Below, one piece after another: positions 22,881 through 36,600 of a stretch of 64,000 bases of DNA. The notes beneath the pieces were generated by a model. It searched no databases, had not been told where the DNA came from, and saw only the letters and a program-made list of their open reading frames with translations. The stretch's first letter is position 1, and every line of letters begins with the position of its first letter. The translations under genes were made by a program, and so were the position numbers. Source of the stretch: Scolanthus callimorphus (Eukaryota > Cnidaria > Anthozoa > Actiniaria > Edwardsiidae); the NCBI GenBank assembly GCA_033964015.1, contig CM066916.1, positions 26,553,404 through 26,617,403 on the forward strand, written 5' to 3'.

Positions 22881-25378
22881 TTAAATAATACACTGCTTTG
22901 TTTTTATCACGACACTTTGATACGTGTTCAGTCACCAAACGAAATTTACAATTAACTTTAGGTATAATTGTGACTCTAAGTTCTTAATTTACTATTAGCT
23001 ACTTAGTTTACTTAATTTCTTGTACGCGTTGCAGAGTGCAGTATGTAGGTTCTACCATTACCAAATTTCGGGTTATAGGTTTAATAATCATCAACCAGAA
23101 TTAGAAGACATAGTCGTTTAAATAACCAGGAGAGAGCCCGTGATGACCTTATCTATAGTATAGGCAATGTAAATCAGTTTAGCTTCTTTAAGGGAAGCGA
23201 TCAAAACAAGGTACTTTATAAGTATCCAATTTAGGGGTGGGTACCCGAGACCCACCACCTCTTTCAATTTCCCTAATAAGGGGTAGTTCGGTAGTTTCGT
23301 TTTGCCGATATCTCGTGTCGACTCGTGAAATAATTGATGGAATCATGGCGCGAGAAAACTCTACACGAAGAGAGCAACACATTTCTGCAGTAAAATCGGG
23401 TATCCCTTATTTGTGCTTCTAAATAGCCACTGGATACTTATGGGGGTGGTAGCCCGGATACCCACCACCTCATTCACACCATACCTATCAAGTACCGTCG
23501 ATTTGACCTCTTGCCTAGTGGACCCTAGCGTATTCGCGTCGTCTGTATATTAGTACACGCTTTCCTGATGTGTCTGAATGACATTTAGACGAAGTTAAAC
23601 CAGTCACCGCGTAGGCCTGGGGTCGACCCCTGACTGAGATCACGGCCGCCCCGCTTACCACCGGCGTCTTTGGCACTTAGAGACATGGAAACGCCGCCAT
23701 GTTTCCTTGGGCACCCATTGAGTTCGACTCCCGCCCTCCCTCCCAGAAGTATATTGGTAAATATATTCCACTGAGCAAACCCTCCCTCCCAGAAGTATAT
23801 TAGTAAGTATATTCCACTGAGCAATCAGTGTGACGGGTACTCCCTTATCAGACGATGAGTTTAGTGTTAGCTGTTAGCGTTTTATTAACGTGTGTCAGAA
23901 AACATATAAGTGAGTTATGTACATATATCGGTTCTAGCAGCTTCATCAGTTGCACTGATGAAGGCTTTTAAATAAACAAAGCCGAAAATTTGACAAAACA
24001 TTAATTTGTTGTGTTCAACAGTAGTCGGCGAAGGCGACGTAAATATCAGCGAATATTTACAGAGCCAGAGGCGACGAATTGTGTTACTATAATATTACTC
24101 AAGTGACTTTTAAGATTTTCGGGTCAATCTTTCCGAGTTTTCCGGCGTGCTCTACACAAGAAACAAAGAGAGCCTGCGGGGAGGCCAAAACAGCACGACA
24201 AAAGTAACTTTCCTTCCCTGAAATAATTAGCTATTAGCTATTGAATGAGTTCCGTTTCCGATTGGATCTAGACCTTTCTTCTTTGCATAACTTTTCGACA
24301 CTCATCTGAAACCGCCGTGTGATCCATCCATTGACTCTGTTTTTCTGACTCTTTATTAGTAACACACACGAATGGCTGCCAACAATATTTTATACTATTT
24401 TGATAGACAATGTAATAAATTAATTAACTTTATAAAAACTTCACAAGTATGAAGTGGAACAGCTTCATATAGAGTGAAGCATGAAATACTAAACTATAAA
24501 TAGTGATGCTTTTATTGGCAATTTGTCATTGGCAGTGTCACCACAGGCTTACCATCCTACTGGGGTTGTTTTGACCTCACAGGATTTGTACGCTTTCTGA
24601 ATGACAAAAATCCAGGATTTTCCAGGAGGTCTTATAGTTATTTTTCTGGAGGATGTCATAATTTGCAGCCCAAAATCAGATTCACGAAACTGTCTGATTC
24701 AACCACATTCGAGTTGAAACATTTTTCCAGGATTTTCCTTAAAATTCCAGACTTTCCAGGATTTTCCAGGAAGGAAATGAAAATCCAGGATATTCCAGGA
24801 TTACCAGGAGGCATACGAACCCTGTCATAATAATGGCTCTCAGAATACTTAGTTTTCACTTCACGTCACAACCGCACGTTCAACATTCAAATGGAGGTCA
24901 AAATGTAGCACCTAAGGACCCCCTTAGCTACGCCCCTGCTCACTGTTGTCAGTATTTATGGGCAGCGGCTGCACTCTCTGTCAGAAAACAACACTTGGCT
25001 GCACTATATGCAGGCCTGGGGCATCAATATGAAACTTGTACTTGTAGCATGCCTTGACATCCACACACATAAATGGCCATTCCATTTTTGATCTTCACCC
25101 CCCCCCCCCCCCCCCCCCCCCGTACCCTACAGAAACGTTTTTCCGAGGGGGTAAAGCAAAATGGCCTATTCCGAGGGGAGCAAACCGAAAAAAAAGGGTC
25201 TTACGTAGGTTTTTCCGAGAGGTGCAATAAACAAAAGCCTCTCTGTGGGTTTTTCCGAGGGGGTGCAATCTAAAAAGGCTCTTCCGTAGTTATTTTCAAG
25301 AGGGTAGAGCTACGTCTTCCGTGAAATGGCCTACAAAACAGCAGATTATATCTGCCTCTTTTTTTTTTCCTTTTCTTA
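22881..25378. other. Intergenic repeats between P450 and CFAP20DC
   Basis: Contains a paired GGGTGGGTACCC / GGGTATCC region (about 23230-23470), a short tandem duplication near 23735-23825, CCAGGATTTTCCAGG-rich sequence (24610-24810), a C-run of about 30 bp near 25090-25121, and imperfect tandem TTTTTCCGAGGGGG units (25137-25270). No gene recognised. Confidence 0.5.
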
Positions 25379-25622
25379 CCACTGTATGCATTGCTACGCG
25401 ACCTCAAAATTCAATGTTGCGATGGGCGATTTTTAGCCGTCAATCAAATCAAAACGTTGGATTCGGCTTATTCAGCGGGCCGACACTGATTGCAAAATCA
25501 ACCAAAATGGTTTAAGCTATCAATTGGTTTTCTTGACTCGAAGGTTTAACTTTCTGGTTCAAGATAATTGACATCAATCGCCCAACAGTGAATTTTGAGG
25601 TCGCGTAGCAATGCATACAGTG
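25379..25622. mobile_element. Foldback MITE at the 3' end of CFAP20DC
   Basis: The 34-bp arm starting CCACTGTATGCATTGC at 25379 is mirrored perfectly or nearly so up to 25622. It lies 35 bp beyond the CFAP20DC stop, so it is likely in the 3' UTR or polyadenylation region. Confidence 0.85.
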
Positions 25623-25656
25623 GTAAAGAATCAGGACACAAATACCCTTTTTTCTG

Positions 25657-28600
25657 TCATGCCAGCTCATAATACTTATGAGTTCTTGGATCAAAGTAAC
25701 AGTTCAGACAAGGGTCATAGAGCAAGTCCAGTTCGTCTTCACCCTCTCCATGGTCGGAGCTTATACTAGGATTGTGACTTCTAGGCTTGACAAAGCTACT
25801 ATAACCTTTGTTCATGCTGTTTGAAGGTGACAAAGCAGATGAGATGGAGCTTTGGCTTCCATGACCTGAAACAACAAACAAACAATGCTCAGATAACTGA
25901 TGTTAGTAAAATCACACTCACGCACTATCACGAATCCTGCATTCTGATTGGCTCAAAACTCACTGTCTATTGAGTCATAGATAGTGAGTTTTGAAAAGGC
26001 CGGCGTTTTGAAGAAAAACAAAACAATGGCGGCCTCTAAAAAGTTACATTATTCGAAGGTAGTGTGTGAGTGTGATTTTACTAAAACAATTAGATTACTC
26101 GCTCTCGATTTCTATGAACTTGAAGACTCCTCATCAACTATCAGCTCATAGAAATCTCGAGCTCATAATCTAATTGTTAATTAGTAGAAACCCACTCGCA
26201 TACTATCACAAATCCTGCAATCTGATTGGCTCCGCTACTCACTATCTATCACGTAATAGATAGTGAGTAGCAAAAACGCTAGCGCAAAACTTTCTAAAAC
26301 CATGAAAATGAATACGTTTTAGCAACAACCGGCGCGATAATACACGAATACTTTTTCAGCATGGCCGCGGCTGTCTCAAATTCATCACGTGATCACCTTT
26401 TTAATGTACCACGTGATGGGTTGCTTATGTACCAACGTGATCATCCGTTTGGGCGTAGACTTTGTTGGAAAGCCGCAAAACAATGTGGCAGACCAAACGT
26501 TCAAAGTTTACGCCCACAAACATTGATCACGTGGTACATAAGCAACTCATCACGTGGTACAAAAAAGCTGATCACGCGATGAATTTTAGACAGCCGCCGG
26601 TGGGCTGAGAGGTGGGGTGTAATGGTCTACTGGGAAGAGTAGTAGTAGCAAAAAGTGTCGGATTTGAACGCCAGAAATGGGAATGACTTGACCAGAAAAC
26701 GTGTGATTTGACTAAAACAATTCTTCAAGTGAACCTTCAGGGGCTATTGACCTGTGAAATGGTGAAACGTCACAACTACCAACATGCAGCATGTGCAATC
26801 ATTTTAGCTGGAATCGTCCATTACCAAAGACAGTTCCTCATCCCGTGCTTTTTAGAGAGGACTACTATGCATCCAGTAGACTGTGGCAACCCTCAGTTAT
26901 TTGGCTCCCCAGCAGTTGCTTCAAAATGATCATGTGATCAGCTTTTACTACCATTTGCCATCTTTTATGCATGAAACGTGATGCTACAACCTCCTTGTTT
27001 TGGTATGACGAAGTAGTTATGAAAGAGGCACAATATAAATAAGTAAGGGTAAGAGAAAAGAGAAATAAATATTCTTTCAAAATAAATAAAAATGTGAAAA
27101 AAATAAAAATGTAAAAACTAATATATAAAAAACAACTATATCTATACAGAATGTGAAGAACACTATTGCCCAAGAACATGAAAAATAATGGAAGAGCCAA
27201 ATAAAAATTTATAATAAAAAAAGAAAAGTGATGCTACAACTAGGTTTTGAAAAGTCTCTGTCACAGATGTTTGTCAATCAAAACTTTTTGTTTGGTCCGT
27301 GAAATCGTGAAACAGCCTTCTTCCTTATTTTGAAAGGGCTACCAAATAGGCCACTAAAATTCCAGCCTTGAAGGGCACCTTAACAGGGACATGGAAATCT
27401 GTATAATAGACCTTTTTCCAAAATGGCCGCTGAAAATTCAAATCGATTTTTGTTAAAAATGAACACCAGCACTAGAACACACATCATCATTTTAGTAAAA
27501 CTACAAAATTTCGCTCCATTATATGCAATATCTTCCAACCAAAAAAACAAAAGTTAAAAATGTGAAAATTTACAGACGTTTGTATGACTGGGGGTATGCG
27601 TCATACCCCCAGTCATACAAATCTCTGTAAAAGTTTCAATTTTCGGACTCTTTTCGGAAATTTAAAGGATTACTAATGTGAGGATACTCTTTCTAGTGCC
27701 AGTATTTGATTTTCAGTCAGTTTAATTTTAAGACATGTGAATTTGCGGCGGCCATTTTGAAAAAAGGTCTATTATAGCTTATTATCTGACCATACTTTCA
27801 GCTCTATTTGCTGCAACATATTATTATCAGCCTGCAATGATTTGAAGATGTTAGCATGCATTATAATAATAAACTTACTAGAAAGCTTCTTTTCACTTGG
27901 CATGATAATAGGAGGACTAAACACATCGGTATAAGCTCTTGGATCCATTGGTAATGTCGCCGATAGATCAGGCTCTGGGCCAGGATGCTGTGAAAACATC
28001 AAAACATAATTATTTAATACATTTTATATCAGTACCTAAACAACACCTATCCTGCATATCATGGGTTTCAGAGGTCAGATGCAAGATGCAAGCAAATTTT
28101 TCATCATGCGAGAAATGGCCTCACCATTTCAGGCTTTTCTCTGGAACTGACAGGGAAATGCTTGCTATGTAGGCTAAACAGCTTTTCCAGTATAACTTGC
28201 ATGTACACTAAGGAAGCTTTGTCCTCTGGGGGGGGACCCCCATAAAAATAAACAGGGATGCTTGTCAGGAAAATTCATTTTAACCCTAAGGGATAGCAAA
28301 TTGGGTGTGGTCAACAATGAATTTTACCCTCTAAGAGATAGCAAATTGGATGCAGAAAATCCTAATGTTATTGCAGTCCTTAAATTACCATGAAGTTGAA
28401 ACAATTTATTCTGTTGTCGCTGAATTTCTATATAACCTTTGACGTGAGATCCCCTAAGGGATAAAAGACGTACTCTTTGGAAACCCCTAAGAGATAGCAG
28501 TTGGGTGAATTTTATACCCTATAGGATAAAGGATTTCTATGGATTACTGGTTTCAGCCATTGGGTAGCCTTCATAGCAAGCGTTCCTGTGTGTTTTCAGT

Positions 28601-31600
28601 GAAAATAAAGCCAAGATACAGAGGTGAAAGCGGTGAGAAGTTCGGCGAGCAAGTTTTTGGCTGCAGGAAAAAGGGGGGAGTGCAAAAAAAGGATGGGGGA
28701 AGGGCCAAAAATGCATTCATCGAACTTCTCACCACTTTCTCCTCTATTTCTCGGCTTTCTTTTCCCTGAAAATACACAGGAATGCTTGCTACACAGGCTA
28801 CCCATTTGGATATAGTGATTTCCTTCTTTCTCACCATCATCTCATCCTGATACCTATGAATCCTCTTGCTGGGAGGTGGGGGTACCTTCCAAGTGCTGCA
28901 GCTCTCATCACTATCATCCGACAATGATTCCATGCCTTCTTCATGAATGACTCTACTTTTTCCTGTCCCATTACTGGATGGAAAGCCACTGTCTCCCCCA
29001 AGAGAGCTATTTAATGACTGGTCCAGGAAGGAACTGCTGGAGTCTGAGGTATCAAATCGCCAGGAACTACCAGCCTCTGACTGATAATTCCTCCATGAGC
29101 TTGCAGTGGACTGGTAAGTTTTGGCATCATATGTTTTTGCTGCTATTGACTGGTAAGGTATCTACAGCAGAAAAGAAGATTAACAAAATTAATGATGATT
29201 GTCAGGTTATTTAGGAGACTAAAACATACTTGCTAAATGAACACAATGTCTAGCAATATTTGCCACTTTTCCATGAATGCTACCTAGTTGTTGTAATTCA
29301 CTAGCACTATCATTCTAGGACTGTCCAAAATCACAGCAGTTTACCCTTAAGAATACCATTTGTTTTGTTTTTAACTCATTTTGCTCAGATAGAGCCTAAA
29401 ACTACCAGTTCCCACCCCCAAAAAGTATGATGTCCATCTCTAAATACCCCCTCCCCCCACAGATTTACTGAATTCATTTTTACCTCTTTTAATAAGCTGC
29501 TTCTGATACTGGTTCTAAGGACATGAGGTGTTTGTGGTGGTTCAGGGGTTCCACTAGTGCTTGCTATAGGGCTACGGTGAGATCCTCGTGAACTTGTCCG
29601 TGATGCGTTACTACTCTTTAGCAACTTCTGGAGCTGATCATCTTCCTCTGAGCTCTCTCCTGAGGCTCGATAAAAGTCCTCATCATATTCCGACCGGTCA
29701 CTCTCTCTTCTTCCTCTTGGTTTAGGGGTATCACTAGAATTGTCAGGCTCAGTGCCAGGTGTGATTAAAATTTCAGGTTTCTTTTCAACAGGGGTAAAAC
29801 TGGCACCATCTTCTTTCTTTTTCCCACGTGCTCTTGGAGACCTAGGAGCTGTCCTAGGCTTTGATGCAAACGTAAACATTCCATCTCTAGTAGATTTTGA
29901 AGCAGCAGATGCATCACTTGTTGATTTATTTCCATTAATATTCAACTTATTAAAACTTTCCCCCAAGCTACTATCATTCCCTGATGCCTTTAAAGAGCTC
30001 TCGCTTTGAGATCTTGAAATAGATTCAGAGAAAGAATCAGAGTCCTTGTCATCTTTTTCAGCTCTGGAAGAGGAGGTACCCTTCTGACCTGGTTTATGAT
30101 AACTTGATGTACTATTACTAAACTTTTTACTGTCTTTAGTATCTGAAGCAGAGCCAGATCTCCTTTCTTTCCCTCCACTTGTTCCACGTACCCGTACAGG
30201 TCTCCGCCCAGTTTTATTACCAGAACCTGTCCTGGGTGGTCTTGGTTGTATAGTGGTTTGCGTGGCTTCCACCCCTAGTTGTGTTTTCGAGCTCCCTAAT
30301 TCACATGCGTCTGACATCGATCTCTGATATGAGTACCTGGCACTTTCTCTTTCCCTAGCACTGTCCACTTCTTGAGGTGATACTGAACGAAGCAGATTAG
30401 CTGAGCTACTTCTGTTAAGTGACCTCGATGATGATCGCCCTGCACTACTAGGCCCCTCTCTGGAGGACTTCCTAGCATGCTTTGGGACAATAACTCTTGA
30501 TCCAAATGCAATATGAGTGGGTTTGTCCTCTTGCTTAGAGCCTTCCGATTCTGAAATCACTGGTGTAGATGGTGGGGGAAGTCCTGCAACTTCTCTGGCC
30601 TTGATCTCTGCCTGTCGTAACTTTGTAATGTTGATGACCTGGAGTCAAATATTTCAATTGTGATTACCATAAGTGGGGGCATTTCAATCCAATTATAAGC
30701 TCCTTTATTGGAAATGTTATTGTTCTTTTTTTTAAGTCAAAAGAAGCTTTGTAAATCTATAGTCAGTGATAATTGAATTGAGTGGGGAACAATTTGGTCT
30801 GAAGTCATATTTGTGTGACTTCAAAATCAAACCCATTTCAAGTAATAACGAGATCCTAAAAATGAAATTCTCTGCACAAGTGCTTTCAAGCAGGAAGGTT
30901 AAAAAACGTGATTTTGGGAAAAAATAATGCAATTTCTGAAAAAATCACTCAAATCAGATTGCAGGATGCACATGTGAATTCAAATGGATGCAATAAAATC
31001 TAGAAGAGACCAAGTGAGAATTTATTATTTAGAAATAATTTAGCTCATGTTGACACCAGGATGCGGCAGCCTGACTCCCATAATTCCACCAGGGCAGCAT
31101 CTAGACTGGAACTGACTCCCTTGTAAGCCATAATTCCACCAGGGCAGCATCTAGACTGGAATTGACTCCCTTGTAAGCTTCAAGGAAGCAGCTGCTAAAA
31201 ATATCCCTCTCACTAGTCAATTTTCTATTATTTACTATTAAGCGTCTTATTACCAGACTTTCCAAACTAAACACCTGGCAACTGCCAGTAATGTATGCAA
31301 CTGGACTTAGCCAGCCACTCCTGTGCAAGACAATAGAAAGATTAGATACATTAGGCACTGGCTGCTAAGCTTGTTTGCTTAGTTTGACAGAACTGCCTTC
31401 AAAGGCAAACAGTCTAGAATATCACCCAGGATATTATCAACAGATGCAGCATTGCTGTGCCAATAAAACAAGTGGCCTGAGAATGTTATTTAACATTTAA
31501 ATTAACAAAACAGAAGTCTGACCAGAATGGACCATTCCATGTGCACAATAAGCACCGTTTCATATTTGCCTATAATTTCTGTGCCTGTCTATTTTACCAC

Positions 31601-33141
31601 CTGCACCACAGGGTTTAAAAATATTTTTCAAAATCTGTCAAAATTTGCCAACGTTGTTATTGTTGGTTGTACAACAAATAACCTGAACAAAATGGAACCA
31701 GTAATATTCCAGGGCATTTGACAAGATGCGGTAATGATTATTCGCATAATAGAGCAATTTCTGAACCTTCCGCAAACTTGCTGCACAATTTTGATTAGTT
31801 TTTTTGGCCATTTTCGCACCAAATTTGATCACAAGTTTCCACAAAAATTTTCACTTTTTTTATTACCATGTTTGTTGTATTTTTTAGCTAAAATGGCTGT
31901 CAAATTCATAAAGTCCTTTGTTATAACGGGAACCGGCTGCTACTTTGAACACTGTACCATCTAATTTAAAGTATACTGAAACCTGTGGAATTCACTGCAT
32001 TTTGTGAGGTTCTTAATTAGGCACCACCAAGGAAAAAGGGACCTGATACTGTTACATAATATTTTGTCAAACTACTATTTTTAAACATTTTGGGTAGCCA
32101 ATTTATATATTATCTAAACGTTGATTGCTACCATTTGTCCAATTTTTGCCTGTTAAAGGGGGATTCTATGGAAATTCGAAACTTCTTTTGCATTTTTCTC
32201 AAAAGTATCAAATTCTCTATAAGGTTCCTTTTCCTTCACCATTTGCCACCCCTAGAATGGTCCTTTCTGGAAGCACAGGATATAACCATCCCTCCTTTTA
32301 TGTACCTGAGTATAATGCGGGACATCGGGGGTTGTTGTTAATTGCATATTCTTCGGAATAGGTTCCAGATCAGTCGCCGTCCCAATGCAACCATACAGCT
32401 CCTCATCGTCAGTTGTATCAGGTGGCTGGGACTTCATTGTAAAGACTCTCCTCAAATGACAGTTTGCTGCTATAGTCAAATTCTCAATAGCCTTGAAGGC
32501 TTGGCCTTTGAAAGTTTCTTCAACCAACGAATTTAGATCCAAGCACAAATTCAACCACACTCCCAATCTTAACACTCTTAACGGGAATCGAGCATGAAGT
32601 GTAGTCACTGTGATGTCTTTCAGATTCGATGACATGAAAATTCTTCGTTTGTTGTTGCCCATATCGGAGATTCCGATTTCAAACGAAAACGAATGCCCTA
32701 GGGGAACATATATCTGCAAAATCAGATACTTTTGTATCAGGAATAGAGAAACTTTCTCGTCCTTTGGGAGGCTCATTTTTGTTGTAGTAGTTTCTCCTTC
32801 TAGCATGAACACATAACTTTTTACATCTTTTTCGTAGATTTTCTTTGCAGCAAATGCGTTGCCACTCAAGCGCCATTTTGCAGCAGGATCTCTTCCCTGT
32901 GCGCTAAAAACTTCCACAAACGGACCGCCCTGGGGATAAATGAAAACAAAGTTATGCACTGGATTATCAAAACTGTATCACGATCAATATACCCAGGATT
33001 AGCGACGGTCATAAGGTTTTGTGGAAACGTAAACCCGCAAACACAGCAAACAAATGACCTCGCGCGAGCAAGGTTAGCAACAGTTCTTCAAGCTCTCTTG
33101 AAAAGGTAAGCAAAATCTACCTGAAATTCGTTCTTGAACAT
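25657..33141 (-). CDS. CFAP20DC: CFAP20 domain-containing protein (C3orf67 homologue), six exons
   Basis: Exons in transcript order: 33121-33141 (MFKNEFQ), 32306-32929, 29484-30638, 28835-29161, 27879-27987, 25657-25865. All are GT-AG with matching phases, for an intact 814-aa protein. Residues about 8-200 form a CFAP20/DUF667-like domain: [19 protein letters not shown], then [16 protein letters not shown], then [20 protein letters not shown]. This fold is related to the ciliary doublet inner-junction protein CFAP20. The middle is a long Ser/Arg/Lys-rich, probably disordered region, and the C-terminus has a conserved-looking [16 protein letters not shown]. The human protein is shorter; the excess is mostly in the low-complexity exon 29484-30638. 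A ciliary role follows from the family, not from direct evidence. It is divergent from LRRC27 across a 485-bp gap. Confidence 0.93.
25905..26082. mobile_element. MITE with TIRs, copy 1
   Basis: AGTAAAATCACACTCACGC at 25905 mirrors the end at 26082. Inside, CACTATC is followed by CTGCATTCTGATTGGCTC and a short hairpin (ACTCACTGTCTATTGAG...). It lies in the last CFAP20DC intron and is followed directly by the hairpin at 26086-26178. Confidence 0.8.
26086..26178. repeat. Hairpin module following ACTAAAACAATT, second copy
   Basis: Palindrome of about 93 bp opening AACAATTAGATTACTCG and closing with a near reverse complement. Same placement and opening bases as 14546-14652. Confidence 0.7.
26190..26300. 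mobile_element. MITE fragment, copy 2 of the 25905 family
   Basis: ACTATCACAAATCCTGCAAT and TCTGATTGGCT followed by a hairpin CTACTCACTATCTAT / ATAGATAGTGAGTAG parallel the interior of 25905-26082. The right end is not defined. Confidence 0.6.
26368..26596. mobile_element. Foldback element rich in CACGTGAT boxes
   Basis: The arms from CGGCTGTCTCAAATTCATC (26368) are mirrored to 26596, including several TACCACGTGAT units in each arm. Confidence 0.8.
27403..27775. mobile_element. MITE with TIRs and a central palindrome
   Basis: ATAATAGACCTTTTTCC at 27403 mirrors the end at 27775. The centre (about 27579-27621) is a perfect palindrome around GACTGGGGGTATG. The TIR family (AATAGACCTTTT) recurs at 54877-55077. 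Confidence 0.85.
28557..28808. mobile_element. Foldback element beside CFAP20DC exon 4
   Basis: Arms of about 98 bp open CCATTGGGTAGCC and close at 28808. It ends 27 bp from the exon 4 donor at 28835, so an RNA hairpin could form next to that splice site. Confidence 0.85.
31073..31182 (-). repeat. Tandem duplication of about 52 bp
   Basis: Two near-identical units containing CACCAGGGCAGCATCTAGAC and GACTCCCTTGTAAGC, in the CFAP20DC intron 30639-32305. The rest of that intron shows no gene. Confidence 0.85.
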
Positions 33142-33626
33142 GGCTTGAGTGCTGTGTTTGGAGCAGCCACTGCTAAACATCTAATTAAACGGCGCTTGAG
33201 GGGTGAATCGAATCACTTTAACTGTAAACAAAGCACTTTCACGATAATCAGCCGCCATTTTGAAACGGTTCGCGCAGAATATCAACGGCCACGGAGACTG
33301 GGTAACATTCGCCTGAATCCTCGCAAATCCCGCGGGCTTGCGGGCTGCACTTTGTTTATAGAAAATGATTTTAAGCTTTCTTCGAAGCACATTTGCTACA
33401 ACTTATTGAGTTACTTTATTTCTAATAACAGTCTACGATAAAATCCAGCTATCGCATATTCGGTTCACGTTTATAAACAGGCAATTTTTTTTAGCATGCG
33501 GTATCCCTGTGTCTAGAACCATAATGCTTTGCGCGCACTTAGTTGATCAGCTGTTTGTTACATTGCCATGACAACAGACGGCTATTTCAGCAAAGAAGGC
33601 GTTAGAACGCGGTCAAAACTCACAAA
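33142..33626. promoter_or_regulatory. Bidirectional promoter region CFAP20DC / LRRC27 with X-box-like site
   Basis: The two start codons lie 485 bp apart on opposite strands. At 33562-33575 the sequence ATTGCCATGACAAC matches 12 of 14 positions of the palindromic RFX X-box GTTGCCATGGCAAC. RFX factors are established activators of ciliary genes in animals, which suits both neighbours. No TATA box is evident. Confidence 0.65.
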
Positions 33627-36600
33627 ATGGCCGTCGGTGACGGAGTTGATCAACTCATTAGCAGCGCTGCTGCGCTAGGAAGTACAACTGTGGACTTAAA
33701 CCGAAAAGATTTGACTGAAATACCACCAGGAATCTTAGACCTTCAACAACTAGAGGTAGGATAGTGTGAATTTTGGAGAAATTTGATCAGAATGTTGATC
33801 AGAATGTTAAACTGATCGATTGTTTTGGCACCTTCCAAACCGCACTGTTCGCTATTACACATAAAGCTGATTGATTAATTTTCCTTTGTAGTTTCTGTAT
33901 TTGGAAGGGAATTTTTTAACGACTCTACCTGAGACGCTGTTTGAACGACTACCCAATCTGAAATGGCTCGACCTCAGAAATAATCACATCGCACAAGTGC
34001 CTTCTACTATTGGCGCACACAAGTAAGCTCCCGTTTGATGTTTACTTTGGATGTTATATCTGTCAGTTCATCCTCTGGCTTGACACTTGGATCAGAACTG
34101 TTCCAATCAATTGAGGATTGATTGGCCAGTGAGTTTGAAAGGAAAGTTGATTTTGTTTGTTTATAGCGACACTGATCTTGCGGACAGGAGAAAGATTTGG
34201 AAGTACCATCTTAAATTTGTCTGAGCATCCAGCCCTAAGACCTGGTTTACAAGAGACCGGTACAATTCTAGTATGGTACTGTCACCGCTATGTCTGGCAC
34301 AGTCCAATGTGAACACTGTTGCAAAATGTGGCAGAATTGTACCCAGTACAATATGAACAGGTGGTACTGTACCACAATTGTTCCTGTCTGGTTTTGTACT
34401 GGTCTTGTGTGAACAGGGTCTAAATCTTGCACTTGCTACGGTATAGGCATTAAGTTATATGTTTCTGGTTACATATTTTCTCTATTTCTCCATTCAGATC
34501 CCTAAAGAATTTGTTATTAGAAGGCAACAATATTAGATCTCTCCCACTAGAATTAGGTAAGTTCTCATAGGAAAATTACAACTTTATTCACTGGAAATTG
34601 CTTGAGAAAAAAACAATGATTTAGTTTTTCAAGAGCAATTTCTAGTGGAATATGATATCTCATCCTCAAATTTGACACAAAAGAGATGTCAAATGATTCT
34701 ACAGTGTAGCTGAATTGAAAGACAATATTTTACATTTTGATTGTAGCTCAGCTTTTTTAATCCTTTCTTTTCAACTTTTTCTTTTTTAATTGCATGTCAG
34801 GTTTCACCAGAAGTCTAAGTGGCCTAAATATTTCGTCAAACCCCTTAGAGGACCCACCTTCTCATGTCATTGAGAAGGGAACTCAGGAAGTGTTGAGATA
34901 CCTTCGTGAACGGTTTATGGAAAGAAGAGAACCAGAAGGACAAGAAGCTGAAGGTATAATAATTAGAATAATTCAAATATATATATATATTATTTACTGG
35001 CTGCGAGGTCCGTATAGGGAAAACTGTGACCAAGGGCTGGAAAATGTTGATGGAGGTCAACATTTTCCCGGCTGAGGTCAGTTTTTCGGACCGACCTAAA
35101 GCCGGTAATTAACTTATTTATTTTTTTCCAACTCTAAAATTTGCTTTTTTTAACGAAAACAAGCACGCACAAATGGTTAGCACGGTGAGAGATAGGAAAT
35201 TATTGCCCCCATGTGTTTGCATTGAGAACCAATAAGAATGCAGAATTCATTACTGTGCCCTTGAGAAAAAAAAAAGTTAGATATAAAGAATACCTTTTCA
35301 TGTATTCAAAAGAACTAAAAATAAAGAAATAACCTTTCACATACCATAACATCCTGCATATAAGCCTTAACTGGGGTTATGGTTGGTAATGGTTACTCTT
35401 ACTCCAAGGGATATAAGTTACCGTATCTTGAAATCATGGGAATATCATAATGCAAGGAAGAGAGTTTTCAAGGTCACAGTGATTTTCCTGATGGATCTCA
35501 GATGAGGATATTTGACAACACACAACTTGGAGAGCACGTTCACAAGTGTCCTGTTTTGGAAAACTGTCATGCATTCAAGTCAAGTCAGACTCTTCATTCA
35601 TTCAGATTTATCTGCCTTTCTTTGTTTAGTGAGACCGTTAACCCCATCATCAAGTGAAGAGGACCTACCTTACAACAAAGATTATGCAAGTAAGTTAGGA
35701 TTAATAATATTTATGTATTCAACTGTTTCTTATAAAGTGCATTGAATACCATGTCACATAAACATATGCGGGGCATTCCAGGAGTTGTGAATGGTCTGAC
35801 AGGAAACAATTGAACACAAGGGTTGCACATGATGTACGCCCTCTGACAGCATGAGAAAGGTCATATAATGGATATCACTTGGCTAACAAAATTAATAAAG
35901 CTAACCTTTTCAATATAAAGTAAAACATTTCTGGTATAAATGAAAAGCAAGTAATAAATTTGGATTTTCATAAGAAACATTTTTGTCTCTAGTAGAATGT
36001 GTATAAAAAGCTAGAGCTGAAATTAAAGGCTGTGATCAGTATAACATCAGAATCTTTTTGCCATTTTTTGAACCTTCATATTCACATGTCTCCATACAAT
36101 ATTGAGGACACAATTTATACAATACATTAGCCAACACTGATATCCATTATACCCTTTCCTGCTTTCAGGGGCAGTTACAAAGCAGCCAGAAAATGACCCT
36201 CAAAGTGAACCTCCAAGAATGGAGAAAGTCAGACTTCCTCCCATATTTCAAGCAGCAGCAGGCCGACCAAGAACAAGAACAGTTGAGAACGCTGAAGGCC
36301 TCATACAAGGGCAGAAAGTAACGCAGTTTGAACATGAAAAGCAAAGTGTTGTTGTCGTTAGTGAACCAGACCTGTGTAAATCACCCAAACGACTTACTCG
36401 GGAGAACTCTTCTCAACACTCATCATTAATATCACCAAGGAAGGATGATGAGGCTCAAAAAGTCATTAAAGTCAGTGTTGTTAATCATCAGAAGCAAAGG
36501 TCATGCTCACCAAGGGCAGAAGATAAATTTGCTAAGCAGAAGAGATCAAAATCAAGAGGACAAAGTCCAAGTAAGGAGATAAGACCGAGAAAGAAATCAG

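Noticed and set aside
29740..30009. Plus-strand open frame of 89 codons
   Set aside because: It is the antisense of the serine-rich CFAP20DC exon 29484-30638.
33145..33441. Plus-strand frame in the CFAP20DC-LRRC27 gap
   Set aside because: It overlaps the divergent promoter region and lacks any family signal.
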